A stretch of 64,000 bases of DNA from Secundilactobacillus kimchicus JCM 15530 (GTDB taxonomy: Bacteria; Bacillota; Bacilli; Lactobacillales; Lactobacillaceae). The notes below the pieces were generated by a model, which saw only the letters and a program-made list of their open reading frames with translations, made no database searches and was not told the DNA's origin. The position numbers were made by a program, and so were the translations under genes. The stretch's first letter is position 1. The number at the start of each line of letters is the position of its first letter. Of this stretch, positions 56,417-64,000 are shown piece after piece. Location: NCBI RefSeq assembly GCF_001433995.1, contig NZ_AZCX01000001.1, positions 372,001 through 436,000 on the forward strand, read 5' to 3'.

Positions 56417-57109
56417 CCCACCCGCTATGCGGGCGGATGGCAAATTTGTTAGACAAAAAATCCCCCAATCGGCATAGAATGTAGGTGTCGAAGCCAACAT
56501 AAAATTCGAAGGGGGAAACTTTCATGGCGAATAAGCTCAATAGTCTCGCGCACACTAAATGGTTGTGCAAGTACCATATCGTATTTACTCCAAAGTATAG
56601 GAGAAAAGTAATTTACAATCAATACCGCAAAGATTTACAGGCGGTGATAAAACTCCTTTGTAAGTATAAAGGAGTTCAAATAATTTAAGGTCACATGATG
56701 CCAGATCACGTGCATCTGTAAACATTCCGCCGAAGTTAAGCGTCTCAAGCTTCATGGGATATCTAAAAGACAAGAGTGCCCTGATGATGTTTGAAAGACA
56801 TGCGAATTTGAAGTATCGATTTGGCAATAGACACTTTTGGGCTGAGGGGGACTATGTGAGCACTGTCGGACCTAATGAAGCAACCATCACAAAATATATT
56901 CGCGACCAAGAAAAGCATGACATGGCTGTTGATAAGTTAAGCGTCAAAGAGTACGAAGACCCCTTTAGGGTCCAAGCAAGTAATACGATAAAGCGGTGGG
57001 CAACAGTGGTAAGTGCAGTTGGCTTTGACACACAAAAACCAGCGCCTTGAGACGCTGGCAAGTACATAGGGCTTATAGCCCTAGAGCAAACCACCCGTTT
57101 TACGGGTGG
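56417..57109 (+). mobile_element. Decayed IS200/IS605-type insertion sequence
   Basis: A subterminal hairpin at the left (CCCGC-TAT-GCGGG at 56417-56440) and another at the right (CCACCCGTTTTACGGGTGG at 57091-57109) flank a broken transposase gene. A third hairpin (AGGGCTTATAGCCCT, about 57067-57082) lies inside the right end. IS200-type elements have no terminal inverted repeats and end in such hairpins, so the exact borders are uncertain by some tens of bases. Insertion followed the lipid kinase terminator and disrupted no visible gene. Confidence 0.8.
56524..57050 (+). pseudogene. IS200-family transposase, inactivated
   Basis: Single-strand HUH transposase of the IS200 type (MANKLNSLAHTKWLCKYHIVFTPKYRRK). 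The gene is broken twice. At 56686 a TAA replaces the expected Glu codon after GVQII. At about 56718 a base, probably one G, is missing in CTG(G)TAAAC, and the rest continues in another frame (IPPKLSVSSFMGYLKDKS to EYEDPF). The HUH histidines (PDHVHL) and catalytic tyrosine region (EATITKYIRDQEKHD) are still recognisable. After EYEDPF the frame runs on 25 residues beyond the normal end. No product should be active. Confidence 0.88.
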
Positions 57110-57143
57110 TTATGATTCCATCCAAAATTAATAAAACCAACCG

Positions 57144-57350
57144 CTAATCTTCGGAAGCCTCCATGGCTTCCAAGATCATTTGTAACTGATCGCATTTCCG
57201 ACTCAGTAACTGCATTTGAAACCCAAATTCTGGTTGGATAACCACGGTGTCCGCAGTTTTCTTGATTCGTTTACATTCGGTCGTTTTTAAAGCATCTAGC
57301 GCTGTGGAAGCATCTTGCAATTCCGCAACAATCTCTGAGCGATTACTCAT
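57144..57350 (-). CDS. Small hypothetical protein, 68 residues
   Basis: Not recognised. It is a helical, probably coiled-coil protein (SEIVAELQDASTALDALKTTECKRIKK, then FQMQLLSRKCDQLQMILEAMEASED), resembling antitoxin- or regulator-sized helical hairpins without a DNA-binding motif I can name. Ribosome site GGGGTGTTGAA precedes the ATG. It sits between the IS200 remnant and the exported NlpC gene. Confidence 0.6.
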   Translation of the reverse strand: MSNRSEIVAELQDASTALDALKTTECKRIKKTADTVVIQPEFGFQMQLLSRKCDQLQMILEAMEASED

Positions 57351-57451
57351 TTCAACACCCCGTCTAGCATCATAATTGTGACTCTCATTATGAGAACAAA
57401 ACGTATTCTACAACCTTTTGGGCCGTTTGTTAACCCTTTTGATAAACTTTT

Positions 57452-58414
57452 TTACGCGTCAGTAACCGTCCCAGCGAAACTAGGCATAAAGTACTGACTA
57501 ATCGTTTCAATTTCAACGTTTTGACCCGGTTGAGGCGCCGCGACATACTGGTTATTGCCAATGTAAATCGCATCATGATACGTGGCCCCTTCTTGACCCC
57601 AGAATAAAATATCACCGGGTTGGGCATCTGCTACACTGTGCGTTGAAACCGCCTTTTCCTGGGACACTGTGCTGTGTGCCAGACTAATACCAGCCGCATG
57701 ACCATATACGTACGACACCAACCCAGAACAGTCCATGCCACTTAATGAAGCGCCACCCCAAACGTACGGAATCTTCATCCCCGCTAATTTGACAGCCAAT
57801 CCTGTCACTGATGTGGTCGAGTTCGCAATGACCGCATCGGCCTTTGTCGTCGTTGCCTTCTTCTTAGAAACCGACTGCTTCAGAGGCTTAACGACCGATC
57901 CCGACTTCTGAGCCGCGCTAGCGCGAACCGCTAATTTTTCACCCGGGTAAATGAAATTAGACTTTAATCCATTCCAGCTCTTCAACTGATTAATGGTTAC
58001 ACCATATTTAGAACTGATCCGAGAAAGCGAGTCGCCCGATCGGACCGTATATGTAGTGCCTGTTGTGCGGGTTGTTGCGGTCGTCGCTTTAACCGACCGA
58101 ACGACCTGCTTAGTAGTACCCGCTGCCTTAGCCTTAGCTGACTTGGTGCCAAGCGGCGCCGTCGTTCGCCCTGGTAAAACGATCTTTTGACCAGCAAAGA
58201 TCTGGTCAACGCCCGCTTTAGTTTGCTTAATATGATTTAACTGTTCCAATGTTTTGATGGTCACACCATACTTGTTGGCGATTCCCCACATTGAATCTCC
58301 AGATTTAACGGTTATGGTCTTGGCACTGGCAGATAGACCACCTGCTACCATTAGACCGGCTGCCCCGATAAGCCCAGCCGTTGCAGCTTTAACAGCTGTC
58401 TGTCGTTTTCCCAA
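57452..58414 (-). CDS. Exported LysM-NlpC/P60 peptidoglycan hydrolase (TTG start)
   Basis: 320-residue wall hydrolase: signal peptide (about 1-31, AAGLMVAGGLSASA), LysM 1 (ITVKSGDSMWGIANKYGVT), LysM 2 (YTVRSGDSLSRISSKYGVT) and an NlpC/P60 domain with catalytic Cys in MDCSGLVSYVYG and His in ATYHDAIYIG. It should cleave the D-Glu-diamino-acid bond in stem peptides during growth or separation. A frame opens at 58579, but only the TTG at 58414 has a ribosome site (AAGGAG) and gives a proper signal peptide. The upstream residues lie in a terminator and AT-rich leader. Confidence 0.9.
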   Translation of the reverse strand: MGKRQTAVKAATAGLIGAAGLMVAGGLSASAKTITVKSGDSMWGIANKYGVTIKTLEQLNHIKQTKAGVDQIFAGQKIVLPGRTTAPLGTKSAKAKAAGTTKQVVRSVKATTATTRTTGTTYTVRSGDSLSRISSKYGVTINQLKSWNGLKSNFIYPGEKLAVRASAAQKSGSVVKPLKQSVSKKKATTTKADAVIANSTTSVTGLAVKLAGMKIPYVWGGASLSGMDCSGLVSYVYGHAAGISLAHSTVSQEKAVSTHSVADAQPGDILFWGQEGATYHDAIYIGNNQYVAAPQPGQNVEIETISQYFMPSFAGTVTDA

Positions 58415-58554
58415 ATCAAACCACTCCTTCGTATGTCTCCATATCAAATATCGCGTTTTAAAATGATACAAGTTCATATTAACACATTTTCCAAAAATGG
58501 CCCCACAAAACGTTAAGTTTTTCTTGCGAATACAGCAAAAAACTAAAAATAACC

Positions 58555-58587
58555 ATAAAAAAAAGTAGCCGGTTTTCACCGACTACT
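58555..58587 (-). terminator. Terminator of the muropeptide-recycling operon
   Basis: On the minus strand AGTAGTCGGTGAAAACCGGCTACT followed by eight T. The stem includes the stop codon of the beta-lactamase-like gene and separates it from the exported NlpC gene. Confidence 0.9.
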
Positions 58588-59326
58588 GCGTCATTTCTTG
58601 CCAAATTAACTGACCAATTGATTGGATAAACGCTAATGCTTGCTGACGTCCCGGGATTCCAGCAGTTAGGACGGCCACGGTTACCACCTGACTGTCCGTC
58701 TCAAACCAGGCAACATCGTGATCGATGTTTGGACCTTCACCCGTTTTATTGGCAACCTTAACGGCCGTATCAAGCTCATCGAAGACCCCGGGCAACTTAT
58801 AGCGAAATTGTTGGTTAAAAAACCATGATCGGACAACTGGATAACGCGTCAATAAATGAACTAACAGCCGTTCTGACTCCGCCGCACTAACCGTGTTCTC
58901 GCGGCCCTGTTTTAAGGCGCCCACATCCATTAACCGGCGATTCAAACCCGTTTCATGATAACCATTCCGGCCTAGCCAGTCGTTAATGGTCGCCATTCCA
59001 AGGTAGTCAATCAATAGATTTGCTGCGGTATTATCCGAAACACTAATCATTAACGCTGCAACATCCCGCAATGAATAGGTACCTGACCCCAATTCTTGTA
59101 AGACACCCGCACCACCCACGACTCCCTGGGACGCTAACCGAATCGGTTTCGCCATGTCTTCTTCTTGATCCATGAGCGTTGCCAATATAGCAAGCTTAAT
59201 AATCGAAGCTGCTGGGAATAATTGACGAGCACGGTGAGCAAAAATGGTTTGATCAGCGACTTTGACAATTAATCCCACATGATCACTCATCGGGGCCACT
59301 AAGGTTTCAAACGCCGTTGTCTTCAT
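58583..59326 (-). CDS. Class A beta-lactamase-like serine hydrolase, no signal peptide
   Basis: 247-residue penicillin-recognising-fold enzyme with all class A motifs: S41-IIK44 (nucleophile and Lys), S97DN99, E125TGLN129 (ExxLN, the deacylating Glu) and K194TG196. There is no signal peptide or membrane helix, so it should stay in the cytoplasm. It overlaps the NlpC/P60 gene by 4 bases and follows the L-Ala-D/L-Glu epimerase gene, which suggests a role on muropeptides (for example a D-Ala-releasing carboxypeptidase) rather than antibiotic resistance. The function is inferred from context. Confidence 0.85.
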   Translation of the reverse strand: MKTTAFETLVAPMSDHVGLIVKVADQTIFAHRARQLFPAASIIKLAILATLMDQEEDMAKPIRLASQGVVGGAGVLQELGSGTYSLRDVAALMISVSDNTAANLLIDYLGMATINDWLGRNGYHETGLNRRLMDVGALKQGRENTVSAAESERLLVHLLTRYPVVRSWFFNQQFRYKLPGVFDELDTAVKVANKTGEGPNIDHDVAWFETDSQVVTVAVLTAGIPGRQQALAFIQSIGQLIWQEMTQ

Positions 59327-60213
59327 GCCCGCCAGTACCTCCGAGCGCCGACGTATTCTGGTGCATACCGTAGCTCAGTCAAGGTCGCAATGTCCACTTG
59401 TTTCCCTAATGTCCGGGATTGAATCATCTGACCATGACCAATATACATGCCAACGTGGTGAATCCGACCGTGCCCATGTTCGTATGCAAAAAATAGTAGA
59501 TCCCCGGGCTGGAGATTTTCAGCCGCAACGGGTTGACCATTATAGTACTGATCATCCGCATCACGTGGTAATTCGAATCCCAAAACGCGGTGAAGGGTGT
59601 AAACAAAGCCAGAGCAATCAAAACCGTACGCGCTAATTCCGCCCCACAAATAGCGAAGGCCCAAGAATTGACGCCCCATTGCTACCAACCGTTCATTCAT
59701 TGCTAGATCAGCAAACGGCATGGCAATGCTTTCTTTATCGATATAGCCCGGCCCAAGCGGCGTGGCCACTTTAACCGCGTCCGCCGTTATATCAAGCTGG
59801 CTAAATCGCGTTCCCATTGAGACCGTTAGTAACGGATCGTGATGGTCATCAAATAACGTTGTTAATGGGCTCGCCACCGTGACCTGAGTTGTCGTCACAG
59901 CATCTGGTGCAATTTCGGTCAAAAGCGCCGTTTTAACCCAGCCAGGATAACCGCGAACATCTGAGTCATCAGCCTGCGACGGCACCACAATTTCAGACCA
60001 GTCGCCAGCCTCCGAAAGCACCAACACCTCATCATTAAACAGGACTTGCGTGGCAATCCGGTTGCCATCTCCCAATGTAATGCTGTCCGCATCAGACATA
60101 TCCGCAACCCATTGTTGCACATCGCCCTTCAAAGCGGGCGCATCTATTTCTCGGGGCGCCGTCGAACTAGTCCAGACCGTTGCGACTGGCACCACCACCC
60201 GTTTCAATTTCAT
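59323..60213 (-). CDS. NlpC/P60 dipeptidyl peptidase, YkfC-like
   Basis: 296-residue cysteine peptidase: two SH3b-like regions (about 1-85 and 95-165, WVKTALLTEI) and a C-terminal NlpC/P60 domain with catalytic Cys200 (FDCSGFVYTL), His253 (HHVGMYIG) and PGDLLFF. Like Bacillus YkfC it lacks a signal peptide. The YkfC group frees L-Ala-D-Glu from wall peptides in the cytoplasm, which is the substrate of the epimerase encoded 8 bases upstream. GTGAGGTGAG precedes the ATG. Confidence 0.88.
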   Translation of the reverse strand: MKLKRVVVPVATVWTSSTAPREIDAPALKGDVQQWVADMSDADSITLGDGNRIATQVLFNDEVLVLSEAGDWSEIVVPSQADDSDVRGYPGWVKTALLTEIAPDAVTTTQVTVASPLTTLFDDHHDPLLTVSMGTRFSQLDITADAVKVATPLGPGYIDKESIAMPFADLAMNERLVAMGRQFLGLRYLWGGISAYGFDCSGFVYTLHRVLGFELPRDADDQYYNGQPVAAENLQPGDLLFFAYEHGHGRIHHVGMYIGHGQMIQSRTLGKQVDIATLTELRYAPEYVGARRYWRA

Positions 60214-60221
60214 TTAATCAC

Positions 60222-61316
60222 TCACCTCACTTGATTTGGTTCATATTTAAGACCCAGCCCAGCGGCATCAGGAACCGTAATGACGTTGCCTTCGTTCACG
60301 ATTCCACCTTGAGCTGGCTGTGATTGAAACATCATCGCGGCATCCAAATCGACGTAGGCGACATTTTGCTTAGCCGCTACTAAATGGGCTGCTGCTGTCA
60401 CTGACACTTGAGATTCAATCATCGATCCCACCATGCACGGAGTGCCAAAGGATTCTGCAATTGTGTTAATCGTTAAAGCATTGTCTAATCCGCCAGCCTT
60501 CATTAGTTTAAGGTTGATAATATCACATCCGCCCATATTTAGCAGGCGCAACGCATCCGCTGGTGAAAAGATGCTCTCGTCCGCCATAATTGGGACCTCG
60601 GTGTGTTGTGTCACGTACGCCATTCCAGAGAAATCAGCGGCTGGCACCGGTTGTTCAACCAACTCGAGATTAAGACCTGCGTCAGTCATTTCATTGATTG
60701 CCCGCGCAGCAGCTTTTGGATGCCATCCTTGGTTGGCATCCAGTCGTAATCCGATCGCTGGTCCAACTGCCGATCGAATAGCCGCTACGTGTTGCCGGTC
60801 GGCCTCTGGCGCCAACGTGCCCACCTTAATTTTCAACGTTTTGAACCCCTGCTTTACTAATCGTGCCGCGTGATTAACCATCTCCGCTTCAGAGCCAACG
60901 CTGATGGTATAGTCGGTTTCAAAAGCCGATCGAAACCCACCCAAATAACGCGCAACGGAGACACCATAGTGCTTGGCTAATAAGTCATTAACCGCAATAT
61001 TAACGCCTGCCTTGGGACTATGATTGCCCACAATGGCCGTTTCAATCGCGCGTTTTACCCGCTCTGGGGCTGTCAATGGCAACCCCACAATCTTCGGGGC
61101 AATTGCGGTTTCAATGGCCGTCTTGATGCTTCCCTGAGTATCACCGGTAATTGCAGCCGTCGGTGCAGCCTCACCTAACCCCGTCATACCATCGGAATCA
61201 GTCAACACGATGAGGGTCGTTTCAGCGGTTGTCACCGTGCGCAATGCAGTTTTGAACGGTTCCTTCAAAGGAACGGATACGGGGAACAGAGCAACGGATT
61301 TAATCGTCAGGGTCAC
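60222..61316 (-). CDS. L-Ala-D/L-Glu dipeptide epimerase
   Basis: 364-residue enolase-superfamily enzyme of the muconate lactonising type (YkfB). The catalytic lysine motif is TLKIKVG (KxK, about 160), metal ligands are in RLDANQGW, VEQP and ADESIFS, and the second lysine is in NLKLMKAGG. It converts L-Ala-D-Glu from peptidoglycan to L-Ala-L-Glu so ordinary peptidases can finish the job. GTG at 61316 follows AGAAGAG; the ATG at 61334 lacks a site. First gene of a three-gene recycling operon. Confidence 0.88.
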   Translation of the reverse strand: MTLTIKSVALFPVSVPLKEPFKTALRTVTTAETTLIVLTDSDGMTGLGEAAPTAAITGDTQGSIKTAIETAIAPKIVGLPLTAPERVKRAIETAIVGNHSPKAGVNIAVNDLLAKHYGVSVARYLGGFRSAFETDYTISVGSEAEMVNHAARLVKQGFKTLKIKVGTLAPEADRQHVAAIRSAVGPAIGLRLDANQGWHPKAAARAINEMTDAGLNLELVEQPVPAADFSGMAYVTQHTEVPIMADESIFSPADALRLLNMGGCDIINLKLMKAGGLDNALTINTIAESFGTPCMVGSMIESQVSVTAAAHLVAAKQNVAYVDLDAAMMFQSQPAQGGIVNEGNVITVPDAAGLGLKYEPNQVR

Positions 61317-61370
61317 AATCATCTCTTCTTTCATTTTGATGAAATTTTTATGAAAATCGTCTCATTTATT

Positions 61371-61423
61371 GTAACTCAAAAGACCAGCCACAACAATACG
61401 CTGTGACTGGCCTTTTGAGTTAC
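61371..61423 (-). terminator. Terminator of argR
   Basis: On the minus strand a 22-bp stem with two G-U pairs starts at the argR stop codon region and ends in TTTTGAGTTAC. The inner AAAAGGCCAGTCACA / TGTGGCTGGTCTTTT part with its T run is the active terminator. Confidence 0.85.
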
Positions 61424-61890
61424 TCCTCTGACAAATCAGGATTTGCATACCTTGCAAAAACTGCCAAAACGGATTCTGCATCAGGCTCGCTTGGACTGAT
61501 TAAGACAATGGTATCATGCCCAGCTAGCGTGCCAGCGACCGCATCTAAATCTAAGTCGTCAATGATGGCCGCCAACATGTTAGCGTAGCTCGGTAGCGTG
61601 TGCACGATCGTAATAAATCTCACGCGCTGATAGTTCGTCACCGTTTCGCTAATGGAGCGATACAGGCGCTGCCGCTCGTTTTGGTTGCCTGCTTTATAAA
61701 CCATGTAGTGTGACGCCCCAGTAGCGTCTTGTTGCTTCACAATTTGCATCTCCCGAATATCGCGCGAAATAGTGGCTTGCGTGGCCACAATTCCAGCGCT
61801 TTTTAACCGGGCCATTAGTTCCTCTTGCGTCGCAATTGAATACTGGTTAATGAGTTGTTCAATTTTGGATTGCCGAACCTCTTTTTTCAT
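61420..61890 (-). CDS. argR: Arginine repressor/activator ArgR
   Basis: 156-residue arginine-sensing regulator. The N-terminal winged helix has ATQEELMARLKSAGIVATQATISRDIREM (about 16-45, with the family's SRDI), and the C-terminal oligomerisation/arginine-binding domain contains GTLAGHDTIVLISPSE with the ligand Asp region DDLDLDAVAGT. ATG at 61890 follows GTGAGG; the GTG at 61902 is inside the site. It probably controls argGH, the arc genes and perhaps the ABC transporter. It is downstream of the arcR-like gene. Confidence 0.94.
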   Translation of the reverse strand: MKKEVRQSKIEQLINQYSIATQEELMARLKSAGIVATQATISRDIREMQIVKQQDATGASHYMVYKAGNQNERQRLYRSISETVTNYQRVRFITIVHTLPSYANMLAAIIDDLDLDAVAGTLAGHDTIVLISPSEPDAESVLAVFARYANPDLSEE

Positions 61891-61918
61891 GGTGAGCCTC
61901 ACTTTTCCAACCCGTTCG

Positions 61919-62620
61919 CTATTGACCGTGCGACATCAAATCATTGGGATCAAACGTGAACATCTTCCGGTGGTACATAATTTTACCTGATTCGACCAGT
62001 TGAGCCACAATCTGACCAGCCGTTTCCCTAGTCGTCCCGCTAACACGAGCAAGCTCAATTAGCGTGATTGGGTACGGAATTTTAATGTTGGTCGCCACTG
62101 AAGGGACCCCCAATTCCTTGCCAAATATAATCAGCGCTTGCATCACTCTATTGCGGGCACTCGACGTCACCATTCGTTGAAGTCGATCCTCAGTCACGTC
62201 AATAATTTGTCCCAGTAGCTTCACCAATCGCGCCATCGTTGCTGGGCAATGACGAACCGCGTCCTCATAGTCGCTCATCGGAAATGAGGCAATAATCAAG
62301 GGCGTCATTGCAACCGCATCGTACGGGTACTCCGTCGCTGAAAAAATCCCTCGGTAGGGAAATCCCTTGTCCGGCTTGACATAATTGAGGTAGCCAAAAT
62401 CGCCCGTTTCGTCGATCCGCTCAAGGCGAACCACCCCATCAATCACATAGTAAAACCGGTCGCGGCCGTCTCCTTGACTAAACAGGACTTGGCCTTTCGG
62501 ATACTTTCGGACTTGCAAATCAGCCGTTAAATTAGCAAAAGCCGAATCGCTTAGCGTATTGAAGTCATCTTTTTCGCGCAGCAGTGGTCTGTATTGATCA
62601 AGCGTTCCTCTGTTGTCCAT
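61919..62620 (-). CDS. Crp/Fnr family regulator, ArcR-like
   Basis: 233-residue transcription factor: an N-terminal cyclic-nucleotide-binding fold (LQVRKYPKGQVLFSQGDGRDRFYYVIDGVVRLE, about 37-70) and a C-terminal Crp-type helix-turn-helix (ITLIELARVSGTTRETAGQIVAQL, about 183-206). No Fnr-type cysteine cluster is present, so it is not an oxygen sensor of that kind. The position next to arcC and argR identifies it as the ArcR-type activator of the arginine deiminase operon. Confidence 0.88.
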   Translation of the reverse strand: MDNRGTLDQYRPLLREKDDFNTLSDSAFANLTADLQVRKYPKGQVLFSQGDGRDRFYYVIDGVVRLERIDETGDFGYLNYVKPDKGFPYRGIFSATEYPYDAVAMTPLIIASFPMSDYEDAVRHCPATMARLVKLLGQIIDVTEDRLQRMVTSSARNRVMQALIIFGKELGVPSVATNIKIPYPITLIELARVSGTTRETAGQIVAQLVESGKIMYHRKMFTFDPNDLMSHGQ

Positions 62621-62672
62621 CAGTCAATGCGAACCCTTCCGTATCATTCTGGTTCCATTATACCGTGTTCAA

Positions 62673-63638
62673 CTAGGACTGGCTAGGGACGGGAGACATT
62701 GAAATAATCGTGCCGTCGCCCTTTTCGAGAAACCGGCCAACATTTTCTAATGACGTAATGACCGCCGAACTTTCTGGCCGACTCTCCACAAAGTCAATGG
62801 CGGCTTGAACCTTCGGCAACATGCTACCTTTAGCAAACTGATCTTGCGCAATATAGTCCTTCATTTCAGCCACCGAAACAGCCTCTAACCGTTTTTGATC
62901 GGGCTGATTGAAATTCACAAAAACATTGTCGACCGCAGTCAGAATAATTAAGAGGTCAGCCCCCACCAACTCGGCTAATTTTTCGGATGCAAAGTCCTTA
63001 TCAATCACGGCTTCACGCCCAACAAAACGCTGGTTATCGCGAACAACTGGGACGCCACCGCCGCCCACCGTAATTGGGACAATGCCAGCACTCACCAACT
63101 GGTTAACAACACTTGCTTCAATCACACCAATTGGTCGCGGAGAAGGAACCACACGCCGATAGCCACGGCCTGCGTCTTCAACAAAAGTTTGCTCGGGATG
63201 AGCTGCTTTGATAAGGTCACACTCAGCCTTTGAATAAAACGGCCCAATGGGTTTTGTTGGGGTTATAAACGCCGGATCATCAGGGCTCACTTCAACCTGA
63301 GTCACAATTGTGGCCACCTCTGTCTCTAACCCATTTTCGACCAAAACCTCGTTCATTGCGTTTTGGAGCCAGTAGCCAATGCTCCCTTGAGTCATGGCAA
63401 CTGCTGTATCCAGTGGCATTGGCGGGTTCTTTTCAGTGCTGCCGGCCGCTTGCTGGAGTAGTAAGTTCCCGACTTGCGGTCCGTTTCCGTGAGAGATAAT
63501 GAGTTGATCGCCTTGTTTGATAAAGGCAACGAGGGTTTTCGCGGTGTCTCGTAGTGCTTGCTGTTGTGCTTGGGCACTCGCATCTTTGGATAGAATCGCG
63601 TTGCCGCCAAGTGCGACCACAATCTTTCGGTTTGCCAT
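62673..63638 (-). CDS. arcC: Carbamate kinase
   Basis: Makes ATP from carbamoyl phosphate and ADP, the energy-yielding last step of the arginine deiminase pathway. The 321-residue amino-acid-kinase-fold protein starts [16 protein letters not shown], has [14 protein letters not shown] (about 43-56) and [10 protein letters not shown] near the middle, with the [27 protein letters not shown] nucleotide region. ATG at 63638 follows AGGAAGG; a longer frame to 63692 runs through the upstream hairpin. Confidence 0.95.
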   Translation of the reverse strand: MANRKIVVALGGNAILSKDASAQAQQQALRDTAKTLVAFIKQGDQLIISHGNGPQVGNLLLQQAAGSTEKNPPMPLDTAVAMTQGSIGYWLQNAMNEVLVENGLETEVATIVTQVEVSPDDPAFITPTKPIGPFYSKAECDLIKAAHPEQTFVEDAGRGYRRVVPSPRPIGVIEASVVNQLVSAGIVPITVGGGGVPVVRDNQRFVGREAVIDKDFASEKLAELVGADLLIILTAVDNVFVNFNQPDQKRLEAVSVAEMKDYIAQDQFAKGSMLPKVQAAIDFVESRPESSAVITSLENVGRFLEKGDGTIISMSPVPSQS

Positions 63639-63655
63639 CCTAATCACCTTCCTAT

Positions 63656-63689
63656 TAAAAACGGGCACATAGTCATCACTATCTGCCCG
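63656..63689 (-). terminator. Hairpin between arcB and arcC
   Basis: On the minus strand CGGGCA...TGCCCG with inner AGT/ACT pairs is followed by TTTTTAAT, just before the arcC ribosome site. It looks like an intercistronic partial terminator or RNA stabiliser. Confidence 0.65.
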
Positions 63690-63698
63690 CAATTGTTG

Positions 63699-64000
63699 TT
63701 AAACCCGTGGAATGAAGAGGTTTCCAAGGGTTGCAGCCATCATCGCTTTGATTGAATGCATCCGGTTTTCAGCTTCTTCAAACTGACGTGCATACTTACT
63801 CCGGAAAACTTCATCCGTAACTTCCATTTCGGTTATGCCATATTTTTCTTCAATTTCTTTCCCATATTCAGTTGTTGTATCGTGGAACGCTGGTAGACAA
63901 TGCATGAAAATTAACTGATCATCAGGCGTACCCGTCTTTTTCATGGCGGCCATATTCACCTGGTAAGGCGTTAATAGCTTAACGCGTTCCTCCCAGTTAC
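63699..64000 (-). CDS. arcB: Ornithine carbamoyltransferase, C-terminal part
   Basis: The gene continues beyond the right edge; about 100 C-terminal residues are seen. HCLPAFHD is the carbamoyltransferase motif with the active-site cysteine, preceded by [19 protein letters not shown] and followed by [28 protein letters not shown]. The catabolic form phosphorolyses citrulline to ornithine and carbamoyl phosphate for ArcC, and the order with arcC supports this over the anabolic ArgF. The N-terminal STRT site is not in the window. Confidence 0.94.
   Translation of the reverse strand, partial: NWEERVKLLTPYQVNMAAMKKTGTPDDQLIFMHCLPAFHDTTTEYGKEIEEKYGITEMEVTDEVFRSKYARQFEEAENRMHSIKAMMAATLGNLFIPRV

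Overview
The window is chromosomal DNA of a low-to-mid G+C Gram-positive bacterium of the family Lactobacillaceae. Supporting signs are D-lactate dehydrogenase, two RNase J paralogues with RpoY, mevalonate-pathway HMG-CoA synthase, YneF/YnzC/YlbG/YktA-type small Firmicutes proteins, a Gram-positive SOS box, cre-type sites, strong AGGAGG ribosome sites with many GTG/TTG starts, and an arginine deiminase (arc) operon. I cannot name the species. Nearly all genes are intact core genes; the one clear mobile element is a decayed IS200-type insertion near 56.4-57.1 kb.

Layout. 0-16 kb: end of a HAD phosphatase gene, ldhD, a tRNA-type N6-adenine methyltransferase with a GIY-YIG partner, plsC, yneF, ynzC, lexA and mvaS. 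Then comes a patch of small unfamiliar genes (6.0-7.8 kb): a two-helix membrane peptide, an HPr-like protein without the phosphorylatable histidine, an orphan, a YopX-like protein and a 45-residue ORF. A secreted SGNH hydrolase, uspA and a possible baeRF-family gene follow, then tRNA-Ser(CGA), apt, recJ, lapA/yrvD and rnz. 16-31 kb: a lipoprotein, obg, uvrC, a polar amino-acid ABC transporter, argGH, a MazG-like protein, engB, clpX, tig and tuf. 31-46 kb: a TPR protein, rnjB, rpsO, rpsT, holA, comEC-comEB-comEA, ylbL/sepM, coaD, rsmD, ylbG, ftsW, typA, an inositol-phosphatase gene and yktA. 46-56 kb: the pyruvate dehydrogenase operon pdhABCD with a perfect cre site in its leader, def, rpoY-rnjA and a diacylglycerol-kinase-like gene. 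56-64 kb: the IS200 remnant, a secreted LysM/NlpC hydrolase, a muropeptide-recycling operon (epimerase, NlpC/P60 peptidase, class-A-beta-lactamase-like hydrolase), argR, an arcR-like regulator, arcC and the end of arcB.

How the genes connect. Arginine synthesis (argG, argH), probable amino-acid import, the ArgR regulator and arginine breakdown (arcB, arcC, ArcR-like) all lie in one window. The argG and ABC-transporter promoters share sequence elements. Cell-wall peptides appear to be recycled by the epimerase/NlpC/beta-lactamase-like operon, which sits beside an exported NlpC enzyme. RNA decay and RNA polymerase functions are linked through rpoY-rnjA, with an active-site-degenerate RNase J2 encoded elsewhere. 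The least explained parts are the HPr-like/orphan/YopX patch, the signal-less beta-lactamase-like enzyme in the recycling operon, and the baeRF-like gene with an inverted repeat in its leader.
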